A stretch of 64,000 nt of DNA. Source: Avibacterium sp. 21-586. GTDB taxonomy: Bacteria > Pseudomonadota > Gammaproteobacteria > Enterobacterales > Pasteurellaceae. This document shows positions 39,342 through 47,960 of this stretch, in pieces; the stretch's first letter is position 1; each line of letters starts with the position of its first letter. The position numbers and the translations under genes are program-made. The stretch covers positions 372,001 through 436,000 of the forward strand of contig NZ_JAKKOD010000001.1 in assembly GCF_026226775.1 (NCBI RefSeq), read 5' to 3'. The notes under the pieces were generated by a model. That model did no database searches. It worked only from the letters and a program-made list of their open reading frames with translations, and was not told the DNA's origin.

Positions 39342-40895
39342 ATGTATTTGCGTCAATTAGATATTGTGGGATTTCGTGGCATAAACCGCCTTTCGTTTAC
39401 CTTGCAGCCTAATATGGTGCTGATTGGTGAAAATGCGTGGGGTAAATCCAGTTTATTGGCGGCACTAAGCGTAATTTTTAATGATAAACAACACCTTTAT
39501 CAATTCCAAAAAACGGATTTTTATCAGGACGAAAATAAGGCGTTTACGTCGAAAGAAATCACCTTTCTCTTCACCTTTAGTATTCTCCGTGACGCTAAAT
39601 CCTTAGCAAATTTCCCTTATCAGCAACTGGCAATTTTTGATGATGAACCTTATGCCAAAATTTATTTTCAGATTACAGGGGAAATGCAAGACGCGGAAAT
39701 TATCACTGCCTATCATTTTTTAGATGGCGAAGGGAAGGTGCTTAAGCTGGAAAATGCTGAGCAAATGGCAATGGCGTTGATTGCACTGCACCCTGTTTAC
39801 CGTTTTCGTGATGCTAGGCTTAATTCATCAGCTGAGTATCAACATTTTACAACTCTGCCGTTGTTAGTGGATCCGAAACTCAATCGTGAAATTCAATCCA
39901 CGTTGCGCTTACTTCAACGTTATTTTATCAATCGTGCGATGGCAACAGAATTAATGCAAGATACCACCGCACTTTGGAATGATGTGAAATCGCTTTGCCT
40001 GAAATTGCGTGAAAAACAGCATCATTCATTGCGCCATATTTTATTCAAACAATTAACCCAATTATTTGTTTCTGTCAATGAATTACGCGATGTTCACAGC
40101 CTGCGGCCAATTATTTTATTTGAAGATCCCGATGCCCGTTTGCATCCAAGAATGGTGGCAATGATGTGGGAGCTAGTCAGTTATTTACCAATCCAACGGA
40201 TTACCACCACGAATTCGGTGGAATTACTGTCACAAATCCCTTTGCAGTCCATTTGCCGTCTAGTGAGAAATGTAGAGCGTACCCAAGCCTTTCAGCTTTC
40301 ACATCAATTAAATAAAGAAGAATTACGCCGTTTGAGCTTTCATATTCGGCATAATCGTAGCCTTGCATTATTTTCTCGAATGTGGCTGTTGGTGGAGGGC
40401 GAAACAGAAGTTTGGATTTTAACTGAATTGGCAGAATTGCTTGATATTGATCTTGCGATGGAGGGCATCAGAATCGTGGAATTCGCCCAGTGTGGTTTGC
40501 GTCCTTTGATTCATTATGCCAAAGCAATGGGAATTGAGTGGTATGTGCTGACTGATGGTGATGAAGCAGGAAAAAAATATTCTGCAACGGCGAAAAGTTT
40601 GCTCAACGATAACGAACCGCCAGCAATGCGGCTCACTTATTTGCCAAAGAAAGACATTGAGCATTTTTTCTATTATGCCGGTTTTGAACAAACCTTTATT
40701 CGATTGGCGCGCTGGCAAGATCATTCGCAGAAATATTTGCCTCATCGCATTATTCAACGTGCTATACAACGCACATCAAAGCCCGATCTTGCAGTGGCGT
40801 TATCCAACGAGATAAAACAGCGTGGGGTAGCGTCCATTCCGCGTTTGTTTAAACAGCTTTTCACTCGTGTTTTAATTTTAGCGCGTTCATCTTAA
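39342..40895 (+). CDS. ybjD: OLD-family ATP-dependent endonuclease YbjD
   Basis: A 517-residue protein. The N-terminal ABC-type ATPase half has P-loop GENAWGKSS at 29-37, and FEDPDARLHPRMVAMMWEL is its signature/Walker B-like region. The C-terminal TOPRIM nuclease half has LLVEGETEVWIL near 350 and LTDGDEAGKKY near 404. OLD nucleases act in DNA metabolism or phage defence; the role of YbjD is not settled. ATG 39342 is preferred over GTG 39339, because AAGGAG ends 5 bases before the ATG. There is no partner helicase gene, so it is not a Gabija-type pair. Confidence 0.88.
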   Translation: MYLRQLDIVGFRGINRLSFTLQPNMVLIGENAWGKSSLLAALSVIFNDKQHLYQFQKTDFYQDENKAFTSKEITFLFTFSILRDAKSLANFPYQQLAIFDDEPYAKIYFQITGEMQDAEIITAYHFLDGEGKVLKLENAEQMAMALIALHPVYRFRDARLNSSAEYQHFTTLPLLVDPKLNREIQSTLRLLQRYFINRAMATELMQDTTALWNDVKSLCLKLREKQHHSLRHILFKQLTQLFVSVNELRDVHSLRPIILFEDPDARLHPRMVAMMWELVSYLPIQRITTTNSVELLSQIPLQSICRLVRNVERTQAFQLSHQLNKEELRRLSFHIRHNRSLALFSRMWLLVEGETEVWILTELAELLDIDLAMEGIRIVEFAQCGLRPLIHYAKAMGIEWYVLTDGDEAGKKYSATAKSLLNDNEPPAMRLTYLPKKDIEHFFYYAGFEQTFIRLARWQDHSQKYLPHRIIQRAIQRTSKPDLAVALSNEIKQRGVASIPRLFKQLFTRVLILARSS

Positions 40896-40950
40896 AAAAT
40901 CGTCTAAACTCGAACAAACCAAGTGATAGAGAAAAAATGACGGAAAAAAG

Positions 40951-40978
40951 AAAAAATAAGCGGCAATTAATGCCGCTT
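40951..40978. terminator. Terminator between convergent ybjD and moeB
   Basis: AAGCGGCA and TGCCGCTT form an 8-bp stem around ATTAA. The minus-strand exit is T-rich (TATTTTTTCTTTTTT), so it ends the moeA-moeB transcript strongly. Confidence 0.88.
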
Positions 40979-40994
40979 GTTTCGCTGATTTAGG

Positions 40995-41717
40995 CTAAAC
41001 GGGGATTTTAATTTCCCGAACTTTCATCGTAAATCCGTCAATGAGCAATAATCGCCCACACAAATTCTCTCCCATTTTCAACCGCACTTTGATCGCTTCA
41101 AGGGCTTGCATTGAGCCAACAATACCCACCATTGGCGCAAGCACGCCTGTTTCTACACAGCTTAATGGGGCATTGCCAAAAAGCTGACTGAGCTGGCGAT
41201 AGGTGGGGGTGTTTTCTTCATAAGTGAACACAGAAATTTGCCCCTCCATACGGATTGCTGCACCAGAAATGAGTGGTATTTTGCGTTGTTCACAACAACG
41301 ATCTAGCTGATTGCGCGTTTCCACATTATCGGTACAATCTAGCACCACATCAACGCGTGCTAATAATGCGAGTAGGGCATCATCATCTAACTGTTGATTG
41401 ATGGCTTCCAGTGCAACGTGCGGATTTAAACGCTGTAAACTGAGCTTGGCGGATTCCACTTTGGGCATTGCTAGACGGCTATCATCGTGCAACACTTGGC
41501 GCTGTAAGTTAGACAAAGAAACGGTATCAAAATCTACTAAAATTAATTTGCCAACGCCTGCCACGGCTAAATATTGGCTCGCCGCACAGCCTAAACCGCC
41601 CAAGCCGATTATCAGCATTGTGCTGTCTTTTAGGGTTTCTTGTCCGTCAAAATCAATGGCTTTCAGCACAATTTGGCGATTGTAACGCAGCTCTTCTTCA
41701 GCAGTGAGTTCGATCAT
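40995..41717 (-). CDS. moeB: Molybdopterin-synthase adenylyltransferase MoeB, zinc-site cysteines missing
   Basis: A 240-residue E1-like enzyme that adenylates the MoaD C-terminal glycine. Features are the ATP motif GLGGLGCAASQYLA, DFDTVSLSNLQRQVLHDD, VLDCTDNVETRNQL and SGAAIRMEGQISVFTY. E. coli MoeB (249 residues) binds zinc through PCYRC and a C-terminal CEVCG. Here the first reads PTYRQ, and the protein stops at IKIPV before the second. The catalytic core looks intact. ATG 41717 is chosen over an in-frame TTG two codons earlier. It follows moeA on the same strand. Confidence 0.92.
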   Translation of the reverse strand: MIELTAEEELRYNRQIVLKAIDFDGQETLKDSTMLIIGLGGLGCAASQYLAVAGVGKLILVDFDTVSLSNLQRQVLHDDSRLAMPKVESAKLSLQRLNPHVALEAINQQLDDDALLALLARVDVVLDCTDNVETRNQLDRCCEQRKIPLISGAAIRMEGQISVFTYEENTPTYRQLSQLFGNAPLSCVETGVLAPMVGIVGSMQALEAIKVRLKMGENLCGRLLLIDGFTMKVREIKIPV

Positions 41718-41721
41718 AATC

Positions 41722-41753
41722 AACCTAATAATTCATTAACCTAATAATTCATT
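41722..41753. repeat. 16-bp tandem duplication at the moeA-moeB junction
   Basis: AACCTAATAATTCATT occurs twice in a row (41722-41737, 41738-41753). Read on the minus strand, a single copy would end moeA with ...NELLG-TGA, while two copies end it with ...NELLG-TAA. The duplication therefore leaves MoeA unchanged and adds 16 bases before moeB. Confidence 0.9.
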
Positions 41754-42950
41754 GAAAGGTTCAATGGTAACCATTTCCCCCGCTTGCACATTGCCACGCT
41801 CTGCTTCTAATACAATAAAACAGTTGCTTTCAATGAAAGCACTAAAGAGATGAGAACCTTGGAAACCTATGGCTTTCACTTCAAGTTGTCCTTGCTCATT
41901 GACCCAATAAAAACCACGTTGAAAATCTTTGCGACCTACGCCTTTTTTCAGATTTTCACTTGCGATTGCCTTAAGCTGTTGTGGTGCTTGCCATTGGCTG
42001 TAACCACTAAGTTTGGCAATAGCAGGTTGCACCAGCTGATAAAAGGTGACCAAGGCGGACACAGGATTGCCCGGCAAGCCACAGAACCACGCCTTTTCTA
42101 ATTTACCAAACGCGAAAGGTTTCCCCGGTTTCATCGCAATTTTCCAGAAATTCACCGTACCCAGTTTTTCTAAAATCGTCTTGGTGAAATCCGCTTCCCC
42201 CACCGAAACGCCACCACTGGTGATCACTAAATCCGCCTGTTCTTGCGCTTGCAAAAAGGCTTTTTCAAATAGCGCTTCATCATCAGGCAGAATGCCGAAA
42301 TCTAAAATTTCACAAGGTAATTTTTCTAATAATAATTTCACCGTAAAGCGATTAGTATCGTAAATTTTACCGTGGCTCAAAGGCTCGCCCACCGGAACTA
42401 ATTCATCGCCCGTAGATAAAATCGCTACTTTCAAATGCGGAAACACAGGCACTTCTGCAATGCCTAAGGAAGCAAGCAAGGGCAAGGAAAGTGCGGTAAG
42501 TTTTTCGCCCGTTTTTAGCACTACGTCCCCTTGTTTTACATCTTCCCCCGTACGACGAATATTTTGCCCCAATTTTGGCATTTCGTCGAAAGTAACCGTG
42601 CCGTCTTCATTAAGTTGCACATTTTCTTGCATCACCACCGCGTCAGCACCAGCTGGGATCATCGCGCCAGTCATAATTCGCACCGCACTTTGTGGCAACC
42701 ATTCGCCATTAAAAGGATTGCCGGCAAAGGCTTTGCCCGCAACCCTTAGTGTCGGCGATTGGGCAAGATCGGCAAGACGCACCGCATAACCGTCCATCGC
42801 AGAATTATCAAAAGAAGGTACGTTAATAGGTGAGATAATATCTGCCGCACAAATGCGTTGGCTCGCCTGCGAAAGTGGCAAGGTTTCCGTTTGCTGTGGC
42901 GTAGGAAGCTGTGTCAACATTCCACTCAAAGCTTGTTCAATACTTAGCAT
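41736..42950 (-). CDS. moeA: Molybdopterin molybdenumtransferase MoeA
   Basis: A 404-residue enzyme (E. coli 411) that inserts molybdate into adenylated molybdopterin. Segments NVPSFDNSAMDGYAVR, IMTGAMIPAGADAVVMQE, ILSTGDELV, SGGVSVGEADFTK and LPGNPVSALVTF are all present. I start at MLSIEQALSG (ATG 42950), which follows AAAGGAATAGTT. It is the first gene of moeA-moeB and divergent from folE, with an uptake signal in the spacer. Confidence 0.96.
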   Translation of the reverse strand: MLSIEQALSGMLTQLPTPQQTETLPLSQASQRICAADIISPINVPSFDNSAMDGYAVRLADLAQSPTLRVAGKAFAGNPFNGEWLPQSAVRIMTGAMIPAGADAVVMQENVQLNEDGTVTFDEMPKLGQNIRRTGEDVKQGDVVLKTGEKLTALSLPLLASLGIAEVPVFPHLKVAILSTGDELVPVGEPLSHGKIYDTNRFTVKLLLEKLPCEILDFGILPDDEALFEKAFLQAQEQADLVITSGGVSVGEADFTKTILEKLGTVNFWKIAMKPGKPFAFGKLEKAWFCGLPGNPVSALVTFYQLVQPAIAKLSGYSQWQAPQQLKAIASENLKKGVGRKDFQRGFYWVNEQGQLEVKAIGFQGSHLFSAFIESNCFIVLEAERGNVQAGEMVTIEPFNELLG

Positions 42951-43104
42951 AACTATTCCTTTTTCAATCAAGAGTTATGTTCTATTCTACAAGAAAGTGC
43001 GGTGATTTTTATAGAATTTTTCATATTGAACCGCTATCTTTCTCATTTTATTATTGTTTTAGAGTCTGATAGAATAAGCCAATTTAAAATTTGGAGAGTA
43101 GTGA

Positions 43105-43761
43105 ATGAATAAGATTTCCTCTGAGGCGGAGAAAGTCCGTCAGGCATTAGTGAGCAAAGGGATTGAAACCCCAATGGTGAATATGCAGCTGACAAAATCA
43201 CAGCGTCGAGAAGGCATTGAGCAACATATGCGCGAAGTGATGAAGTTGATTGGTCTGGATTTGCGTGATGATAGCCTTGAGGAAACGCCAATTCGTTTAG
43301 CAAAAATGTTCGTTGATGAAATTTTTAGCGGGCTAGATTATGCCAATTTCCCGAAAATCACTAACATTGAAAATCGAATGAAAGTGAGCGAAATGGTATT
43401 GGTGAATGATGTGACCTTAACCAGCACTTGTGAGCATCATTTTGTGACCATTGATGGAATGGTGTCGGTAGCTTATTATCCGAAAAAATGGGTGATCGGG
43501 TTATCAAAAATCAATCGCGTGGTGGCGTTTTTTGCCCAACGTCCACAGGTACAAGAGCGTTTGACTGAACAGATTTTATTGGCTTTCCAAACGATTTTAG
43601 AAACAGAAGATGTGGCGGTTTATGTGAAAGCCACCCATTTTTGTGTGAAATGTCGCGGGATTAAGGATACAAATAGTTACACGGTAACCTCTGCATTTGG
43701 TGGCGTATTCCTTGACGATCGTGAAACCAGAAAAGAGTTTCTCACACTTATAAATAAATAG
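43105..43761 (+). CDS. folE: GTP cyclohydrolase I
   Basis: A 218-residue enzyme that converts GTP to dihydroneopterin triphosphate for folate synthesis. Zinc ligands are in [13 protein letters not shown] (Cys, His) and [11 protein letters not shown] (Cys). [17 protein letters not shown] is the substrate-pocket block. Length is close to E. coli FolE (222). GGAGAGTAGTGA precedes the ATG. Confidence 0.97.
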   Translation: MNKISSEAEKVRQALVSKGIETPMVNMQLTKSQRREGIEQHMREVMKLIGLDLRDDSLEETPIRLAKMFVDEIFSGLDYANFPKITNIENRMKVSEMVLVNDVTLTSTCEHHFVTIDGMVSVAYYPKKWVIGLSKINRVVAFFAQRPQVQERLTEQILLAFQTILETEDVAVYVKATHFCVKCRGIKDTNSYTVTSAFGGVFLDDRETRKEFLTLINK

Positions 43762-43783
43762 TTTAATCAATAGGTTAGATGGA

Positions 43784-43813
43784 AAACAGGGCTGATCTTA
43801 GCCCTGTTTTTTA
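43784..43813. terminator. Terminator between convergent folE and ybhK
   Basis: AAAACAGGGCT pairs with AGCCCTGTTTT around GATCTT; T and A tracts on either side allow use from both directions. Confidence 0.9.
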
Positions 43814-43814
43814 T

Positions 43815-44750
43815 TTACTTATCCAGTTCTTCAATCAGATCATCAATCGCTTTGCATAATAAGGTGCGATCGTGGCGGTAGCTAATGTCGTCAGCACGCA
43901 AGCGTCTAGCAATGATTTTTAGCTGAGGATCACTATTTTCTGGCATCAAGCCGTTTTGTACAATAGCGCCGTCAATAATCTTTTTCCCTACGGTTTCGTT
44001 AATCCAATTTATTCGATCTTGTAAAGAAAGCGCTGCGGACGGGCTATGTTCAATACCAAGATTATCAATGAAAATTTTCTTCGCTTGGCTGTTTTTTAAT
44101 GCTTCGATAATTTCGGGTAATAAAATAGGTGGCATTATGCTGGTGAGAAAACTGCCTGGGCCAAATAAAATCACTTCAGCTTGTTGAATGGCACAAATGG
44201 CTTCGTGCGTTGCACTAACAAGGGGAACAAGGAAAATAGCCTTAGGCAGTTCGCTTAGCTCATCAATTTCCACTTCACCCACTACGCTAGAGCCAGAAGG
44301 TAAGGAAGCGGCAAGATGCACAGCACTTTCTGACATCGGTACAATAAAAGATTTTACGCGCAATAAATCACGGATTAAATTTACCCCTTCTGTGGGACGA
44401 ATTTGCATATTTTCTAACGCTTTTAGCATTAAATTGCCGAGATTATGCCCTGCGAGTTCCCCGCTGTTGGCGGAAAAACGGTATTCAAATAGCGCAGAAG
44501 CGGTACTCGGTTCAGTGATAATCTGGTTAAGACAATTACGCAAATCGCCCCACGCAATGCCACCTTGTTGTTTCCGAATTCTGCCTGTAGAACTACCGTT
44601 GTCAGTGGTGGTGACAATACCCGTTAAGCGTTCTTTCATAAAACTGAGTGCAGACATTACGCGTCCAAGCCCGTGTCCGCCGCCAATAGCCACAATGTGA
44701 TTTATCTTATCTAAATTTTCGTGCCGACTGTGTGGCGTTAAATCACTCAT
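43815..44750 (-). CDS. ybhK: YvcK/YbhK-family putative gluconeogenesis factor
   Basis: A 311-residue CofD-like Rossmann protein. It has IVAIGGGHGLGRVMSAL at the N-terminus, TTTDNGSSTGRIR, GDLRNCLNQI and GPGSFLTSIMPPILLPEI. In Bacillus, YvcK is needed for growth on gluconeogenic carbon and for wall morphology. The E. coli homologue ybhK is also divergent from moaA, so this is conserved context. The biochemical activity is not established. Confidence 0.9.
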   Translation of the reverse strand: MSDLTPHSRHENLDKINHIVAIGGGHGLGRVMSALSFMKERLTGIVTTTDNGSSTGRIRKQQGGIAWGDLRNCLNQIITEPSTASALFEYRFSANSGELAGHNLGNLMLKALENMQIRPTEGVNLIRDLLRVKSFIVPMSESAVHLAASLPSGSSVVGEVEIDELSELPKAIFLVPLVSATHEAICAIQQAEVILFGPGSFLTSIMPPILLPEIIEALKNSQAKKIFIDNLGIEHSPSAALSLQDRINWINETVGKKIIDGAIVQNGLMPENSDPQLKIIARRLRADDISYRHDRTLLCKAIDDLIEELDK

Positions 44751-44963
44751 TGTTTTTCCTTTAAAATGTGAGCGTTATAAGAGAATTAGAGTTAAGTATA
44801 AACAAATTTGCTTAAAAGTGCGGTAGAAATTTTATGCATATTCGTTATATATAATTTTATATAATTGATTTATAAGTAAAATATTGTATTTTTTTGATAT
44901 AAATCCCATTCTAGGTATGGCTAAATTGTCGTTAAGCCCTTAAAATAGGAAAAATTATTCGCA

Positions 44964-45073
44964 TAACTCCGAGCTTGTTCGCCTACGTTTTGTTTACTGC
45001 AAAATAGGGTGGCAATGCCAGCAATGCTTTATTGTATTGCTCAGGGATACGTTGGAAACGGCTTATCCTCTCC
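44964..45073 (+). promoter_or_regulatory. Molybdenum-cofactor (Moco) riboswitch motif upstream of moaA
   Basis: Conserved-looking segments occur in order: ACTCCGAGC, GTTCGCCTACGTTT, AGCAATGC/GTATTGCT hairpin, CAGGGATACGTTGGAAACG and GGCTTATCCTCTCC. The element ends just before AAAGGTG, the moaA ribosome site, so it could mask translation when cofactor is bound. The E. coli moaA leader carries this riboswitch class. Upstream, 44751-44963 has an uptake signal (about 44816) and AT-rich promoter DNA. Confidence 0.8.
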
Positions 45074-45091
45074 ATTTTAGAAAGGTGTCTA

Positions 45092-46117
45092 ATGCAAAGC
45101 ATTCCTATACAAATTCCTGTAAAACAGGTGGGGAAAACACGTCTTATTGATGGGTTTGCCCGCCAATATTTTTATTTGCGACTATCCATTACGGATATGT
45201 GCAATTTCCGTTGTAACTATTGTTTGCCCAATGGTTATCAGCCAGAACCCAATAAACCGAGCTTTCTTGCCCAAAGTGAAATTGTTCGTTTGGTGCGTGC
45301 CTTTGCCCATCTTGGTACGCAGAAAATTCGTATCACGGGTGGTGAGCCTACTTTGCGTAAGGATTTTCTTTCTATCGTAGAAAATATTCAGCAAATTGAA
45401 GGCATCAAGCAAATTGCCTTGACCACCAATGGTTACCGTATGGCGAAAGACATTGCCGCGTGGAAACAAGCAGGGATCACTTCCGTTAATGTAAGCGTGG
45501 ATAGCCTTGATGCAAAAATGTTTCAACGCATCACGGGGGTGGATAAGTTTGCTGAAATTATGCAGGGCATTGATCGTGCCTTTGAAGAGGGGTATCAAAA
45601 AGTTAAAGTCAATGCAGTGCTGATGAAAAATCTCAATGATCAGGAATTTGGTGGCTTTTTAAATTGGATAAAAGATCGCCCGATTCAAATGCGCTTTATT
45701 GAGTTAATGCAGACAGGTGAAATGGACCATTTTTTCCAACGTTATCATCTATCAGGGCAACTTTTAGCAGAAAAATTACTGGCTTTAGGTTGGCAATTGC
45801 AACAGCGCGGTTATTTAGATGGCCCAGCCAAAGTGTTTAAACACCCAGATTATCAAGGTGAAATTGGCTTAATTATGCCTTATGAAAAAAACTTCTGCGC
45901 CAGTTGTAATCGTCTGCGGGTTTCTGCAAAGGGGAAACTTCATCTCTGTTTATTTGGTGAAGAGGGTATCGAATTGCGCGATTTGTTACAAGATGACAAT
46001 CAGCAATCTCTTTTAGAATCACGCATTTTCTCCGCATTACAAGGCAAGCGAGAGCATCACTTTTTACATAATGGTGATAGCGGTGTGCGTAATCACCTTG
46101 CCAGCATTGGCGGTTAA
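45092..46117 (+). CDS. moaA: GTP 3',8-cyclase MoaA (radical SAM)
   Basis: A 341-residue first enzyme of molybdenum-cofactor synthesis. The SAM-cluster motif is CNFRCNYC near residue 41. The second [4Fe-4S] cluster cysteines are in [18 protein letters not shown]. The C-terminus ends SIGG, as needed for the Gly-Gly tail that inserts into the active site. ATG 45092 follows AAAGGTGTCTA; an upstream in-frame ATG falls inside the riboswitch and is rejected. It is first of moaA-moaC-moaD-moaE. Confidence 0.97.
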   Translation: MQSIPIQIPVKQVGKTRLIDGFARQYFYLRLSITDMCNFRCNYCLPNGYQPEPNKPSFLAQSEIVRLVRAFAHLGTQKIRITGGEPTLRKDFLSIVENIQQIEGIKQIALTTNGYRMAKDIAAWKQAGITSVNVSVDSLDAKMFQRITGVDKFAEIMQGIDRAFEEGYQKVKVNAVLMKNLNDQEFGGFLNWIKDRPIQMRFIELMQTGEMDHFFQRYHLSGQLLAEKLLALGWQLQQRGYLDGPAKVFKHPDYQGEIGLIMPYEKNFCASCNRLRVSAKGKLHLCLFGEEGIELRDLLQDDNQQSLLESRIFSALQGKREHHFLHNGDSGVRNHLASIGG

Positions 46118-46130
46118 TCAAGGAATCATA

Positions 46131-46616
46131 ATGACCACATTTACTCATATTAATAACAATGGCGAAGCCAATATGGTGGACGTTTCGGGTAAGCAAGAAA
46201 CGGTGCGTGAAGCAAGAGCAGAAGCATTGGTTACAATGTCACAATCTACCTTGCAAATGATTTTATCAGGGCAACATCACAAAGGTGATGTGTTTGCTAC
46301 CGCACGTATTGCAGGCATTCAGGCCGCCAAACGCACTTGGGATTTAATTCCCTTATGCCATCCATTATTGCTTTCAAAAGTGGAAGTCTCCTTAACGGCG
46401 TTGCCTGAAACTAATCAGGTGCGAATTGAAAGTCTATGCAAATTAACAGGCAAAACAGGCGTGGAAATGGAAGCGCTTACCGCCGCAAGCGTGGCAGCCT
46501 TAACCATTTATGATATGTGTAAGGCAGTGCAGAAAGATATAGTGATTGAACATATTCGCCTTTTAGAAAAGAGCGGTGGAAAATCTGGTCATTTTTTAGC
46601 AGGAAAAACAGAATGA
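46131..46616 (+). CDS. moaC: Cyclic pyranopterin monophosphate synthase MoaC
   Basis: A 161-residue partner of MoaA in the first step, identical in length to E. coli Moa[35 protein letters not shown] and [21 protein letters not shown] are signature blocks. ATG 46131 follows CAAGGAATCATA, 13 bases after moaA. The next gene overlaps by 4 bases (ATGA). No moaB is found between moaA and moaC. Confidence 0.97.
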   Translation: MTTFTHINNNGEANMVDVSGKQETVREARAEALVTMSQSTLQMILSGQHHKGDVFATARIAGIQAAKRTWDLIPLCHPLLLSKVEVSLTALPETNQVRIESLCKLTGKTGVEMEALTAASVAALTIYDMCKAVQKDIVIEHIRLLEKSGGKSGHFLAGKTE

Positions 46617-46858
46617 TTAAAGTACTATTTTTTGCCCAAACACGCGAGCTAATTGGTGTTGATGAAATTGAAATCTCAGGTCAGTTTGCCAATGCAGAAG
46701 CACTACGCCAACATTTAAGCACCAAAGGGGAGAAATGGGCATTGGCGTTAGATAAAGAAAAGCTTTTGGTTGCCATTAACCAAACCTTGGCTAGCCTTGA
46801 CAGTGCGGTGCAAAATGGCGATGAAATTGCCTTTTTCCCACCTGTTACAGGAGGATAA
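46613..46858 (+). CDS. moaD: Molybdopterin synthase small subunit MoaD
   Basis: An 81-residue ubiquitin-like sulfur carrier that ends in FFPPVTGG, the Gly-Gly tail that is adenylated by MoeB and thiocarboxylated. The length matches E. coli MoaD. The start overlaps the moaC stop (ATGA). Its last codons GGA-GGA-TAA form the ribosome site of moaE. Confidence 0.97.
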   Translation: MIKVLFFAQTRELIGVDEIEISGQFANAEALRQHLSTKGEKWALALDKEKLLVAINQTLASLDSAVQNGDEIAFFPPVTGG

Positions 46859-46859
46859 A

Positions 46860-47318
46860 ATGACAGAAATTCAAATTGCGGTACAAACTGCCAATTTTGA
46901 TCAAAATGCAGTTTATCGTTGGGTTTCAGCACCGAATAGTGTCGGCGCTGCCGTGGTTTTCGTGGGAAAAGTGCGCGAAATGAATTTGGGCGATAGCGTA
47001 TCCAGTTTATTTTTAGAACATTATCCTGCAATGACAGAAAAAGCGCTGCGTGAAATTGTTGACGAAGCTTGCACACGTTGGCACTTGTTACGCGTTGCGG
47101 TAATTCATCGCGTGGGCTTGCTGCATACAGGCGATGAAATTGTGCTAGTCGCAGTGAGTTCTCCCCATCGTGGTGAGGCTTATCAAGCCAATGAATTTAT
47201 TATGGATTTTCTCAAAAGTAAAGCACCATTTTGGAAAAAAGAGCAGACAGAACGAGGTGAGCGTTGGATAGAACATCGAGAAAGCGATCAGCAAGCGATA
47301 GGTAGATGGAATCGTTAA
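46860..47318 (+). CDS. moaE: Molybdopterin synthase catalytic subunit MoaE
   Basis: A 152-residue large subunit that dithiolates precursor Z with sulfur from MoaD. GAAVVFVGKVREMN, LFLEHYPAMTEKALREI, RVAVIHRVGLLHTGDEIVLV and the C-terminal FLKSKAPFWKKEQ segment with the catalytic lysine are present. ATG 46860 comes right after moaD, with GGAGG contributed by moaD's last codons. A longer upstream frame is out of keeping with the family. Confidence 0.97.
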   Translation: MTEIQIAVQTANFDQNAVYRWVSAPNSVGAAVVFVGKVREMNLGDSVSSLFLEHYPAMTEKALREIVDEACTRWHLLRVAVIHRVGLLHTGDEIVLVAVSSPHRGEAYQANEFIMDFLKSKAPFWKKEQTERGERWIEHRESDQQAIGRWNR

Positions 47319-47367
47319 TATGATTGTTTTTCAATAAGACATTGTTCTGTTTTCTATCTGAACAAAG

Positions 47368-47415
47368 TTATCCACAACATATTCAATAACATCTGTGACA
47401 TTTTGTTGTGGATAT
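47368..47415. other. Inverted DnaA-box-like repeats after moaE
   Basis: TTATCCACA at 47368-47376 is a perfect DnaA box. TGTGGATAT at 47407-47415 is a near-perfect one in the opposite orientation. Together TATCCACAACA and TGTTGTGGATA make an 11-bp perfect inverted repeat with a 24-base loop. It may simply be the moa-operon terminator stem, or a DnaA-titrating site. Confidence 0.5.
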
Positions 47416-47433
47416 TACTTATAGCATATTAAA

Positions 47434-47930
47434 TTAATTGTGATTTATTAGGTGAGATTTTTGTATAAAATGTTGCTTTGCTATATCAGGAAAATCAGTA
47501 AAGAAACCATTTGCACCAGCATTTACTAAAGCGTCTAGTAGATCTGTCATTGAACTCACATAGTGAGGCAACGCATCTTTTCTTATGGTATAAGTATGCA
47601 CATTTAATCCTGATTTTCTAGCTAATATCCCCAATTTGCTAGGAACAATGTGCTGATATGATGAACTTTTAGTGTCAATTAGCATGCTATATTCAGGACT
47701 AATGCCATCAACATACATACTTATTTCCTGCATTGCATCATTCTCGAATACCCAATTATAATCATAATTTACCCACTCTCCCGTTGGATCTTTTACTTGT
47801 GTTTCTTCCCATTCATTGTATGCAATTAAAAAATGTAGAGGCAAGTTGATGGAAAGCTCAGGCATTAATTGTGTTTTTATACGACATAATTCTGGATAAT
47901 CAATGTTTCTACAATTACATTATCTGTAAA
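47434..47930 (-). pseudogene. glpQ: Remnant of glycerophosphodiester phosphodiesterase glpQ (protein D family)
   Basis: The 143-residue frame (47434-47865) matches the C-terminal part of GlpQ: LIAYNEWEETQ-KDPTGEWVNYDYNWVFEN, YVDGISPEYSMLI, VHTYTIRKDALP and GANGFFTDFPD. Homology continues upstream of its ATG (PELCRIKTQL), and then in another frame (TDNVIVET). One T missing near 47902 would join them as ETFDYPELCRIKTQL. Stops close both frames beyond about 47930. The N-terminal half, with the signal sequence and catalytic motifs, is gone. Intact GlpQ is about 360 residues. Non-functional. Confidence 0.88.
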
Positions 47931-47960
47931 AACTCAAACTTGAAAACCCACCGCACTTTT

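Noticed and set aside
39342-40895. ybjD as the nuclease half of a phage-defence pair
   Set aside because: No UvrD-like helicase (GajB type) or other defence gene is next to it, and the lysO-ybjD neighbourhood is an ordinary housekeeping one.
45032-45091. moaA starting at the in-frame ATG 45032
   Set aside because: That ATG lies inside the riboswitch-like leader and the extra residues have no family similarity; ATG 45092 has a good ribosome site.
47368-47415. A replication origin
   Set aside because: Only two DnaA-like boxes and no AT-rich unwinding region or dnaA/gidA-type neighbours are present.
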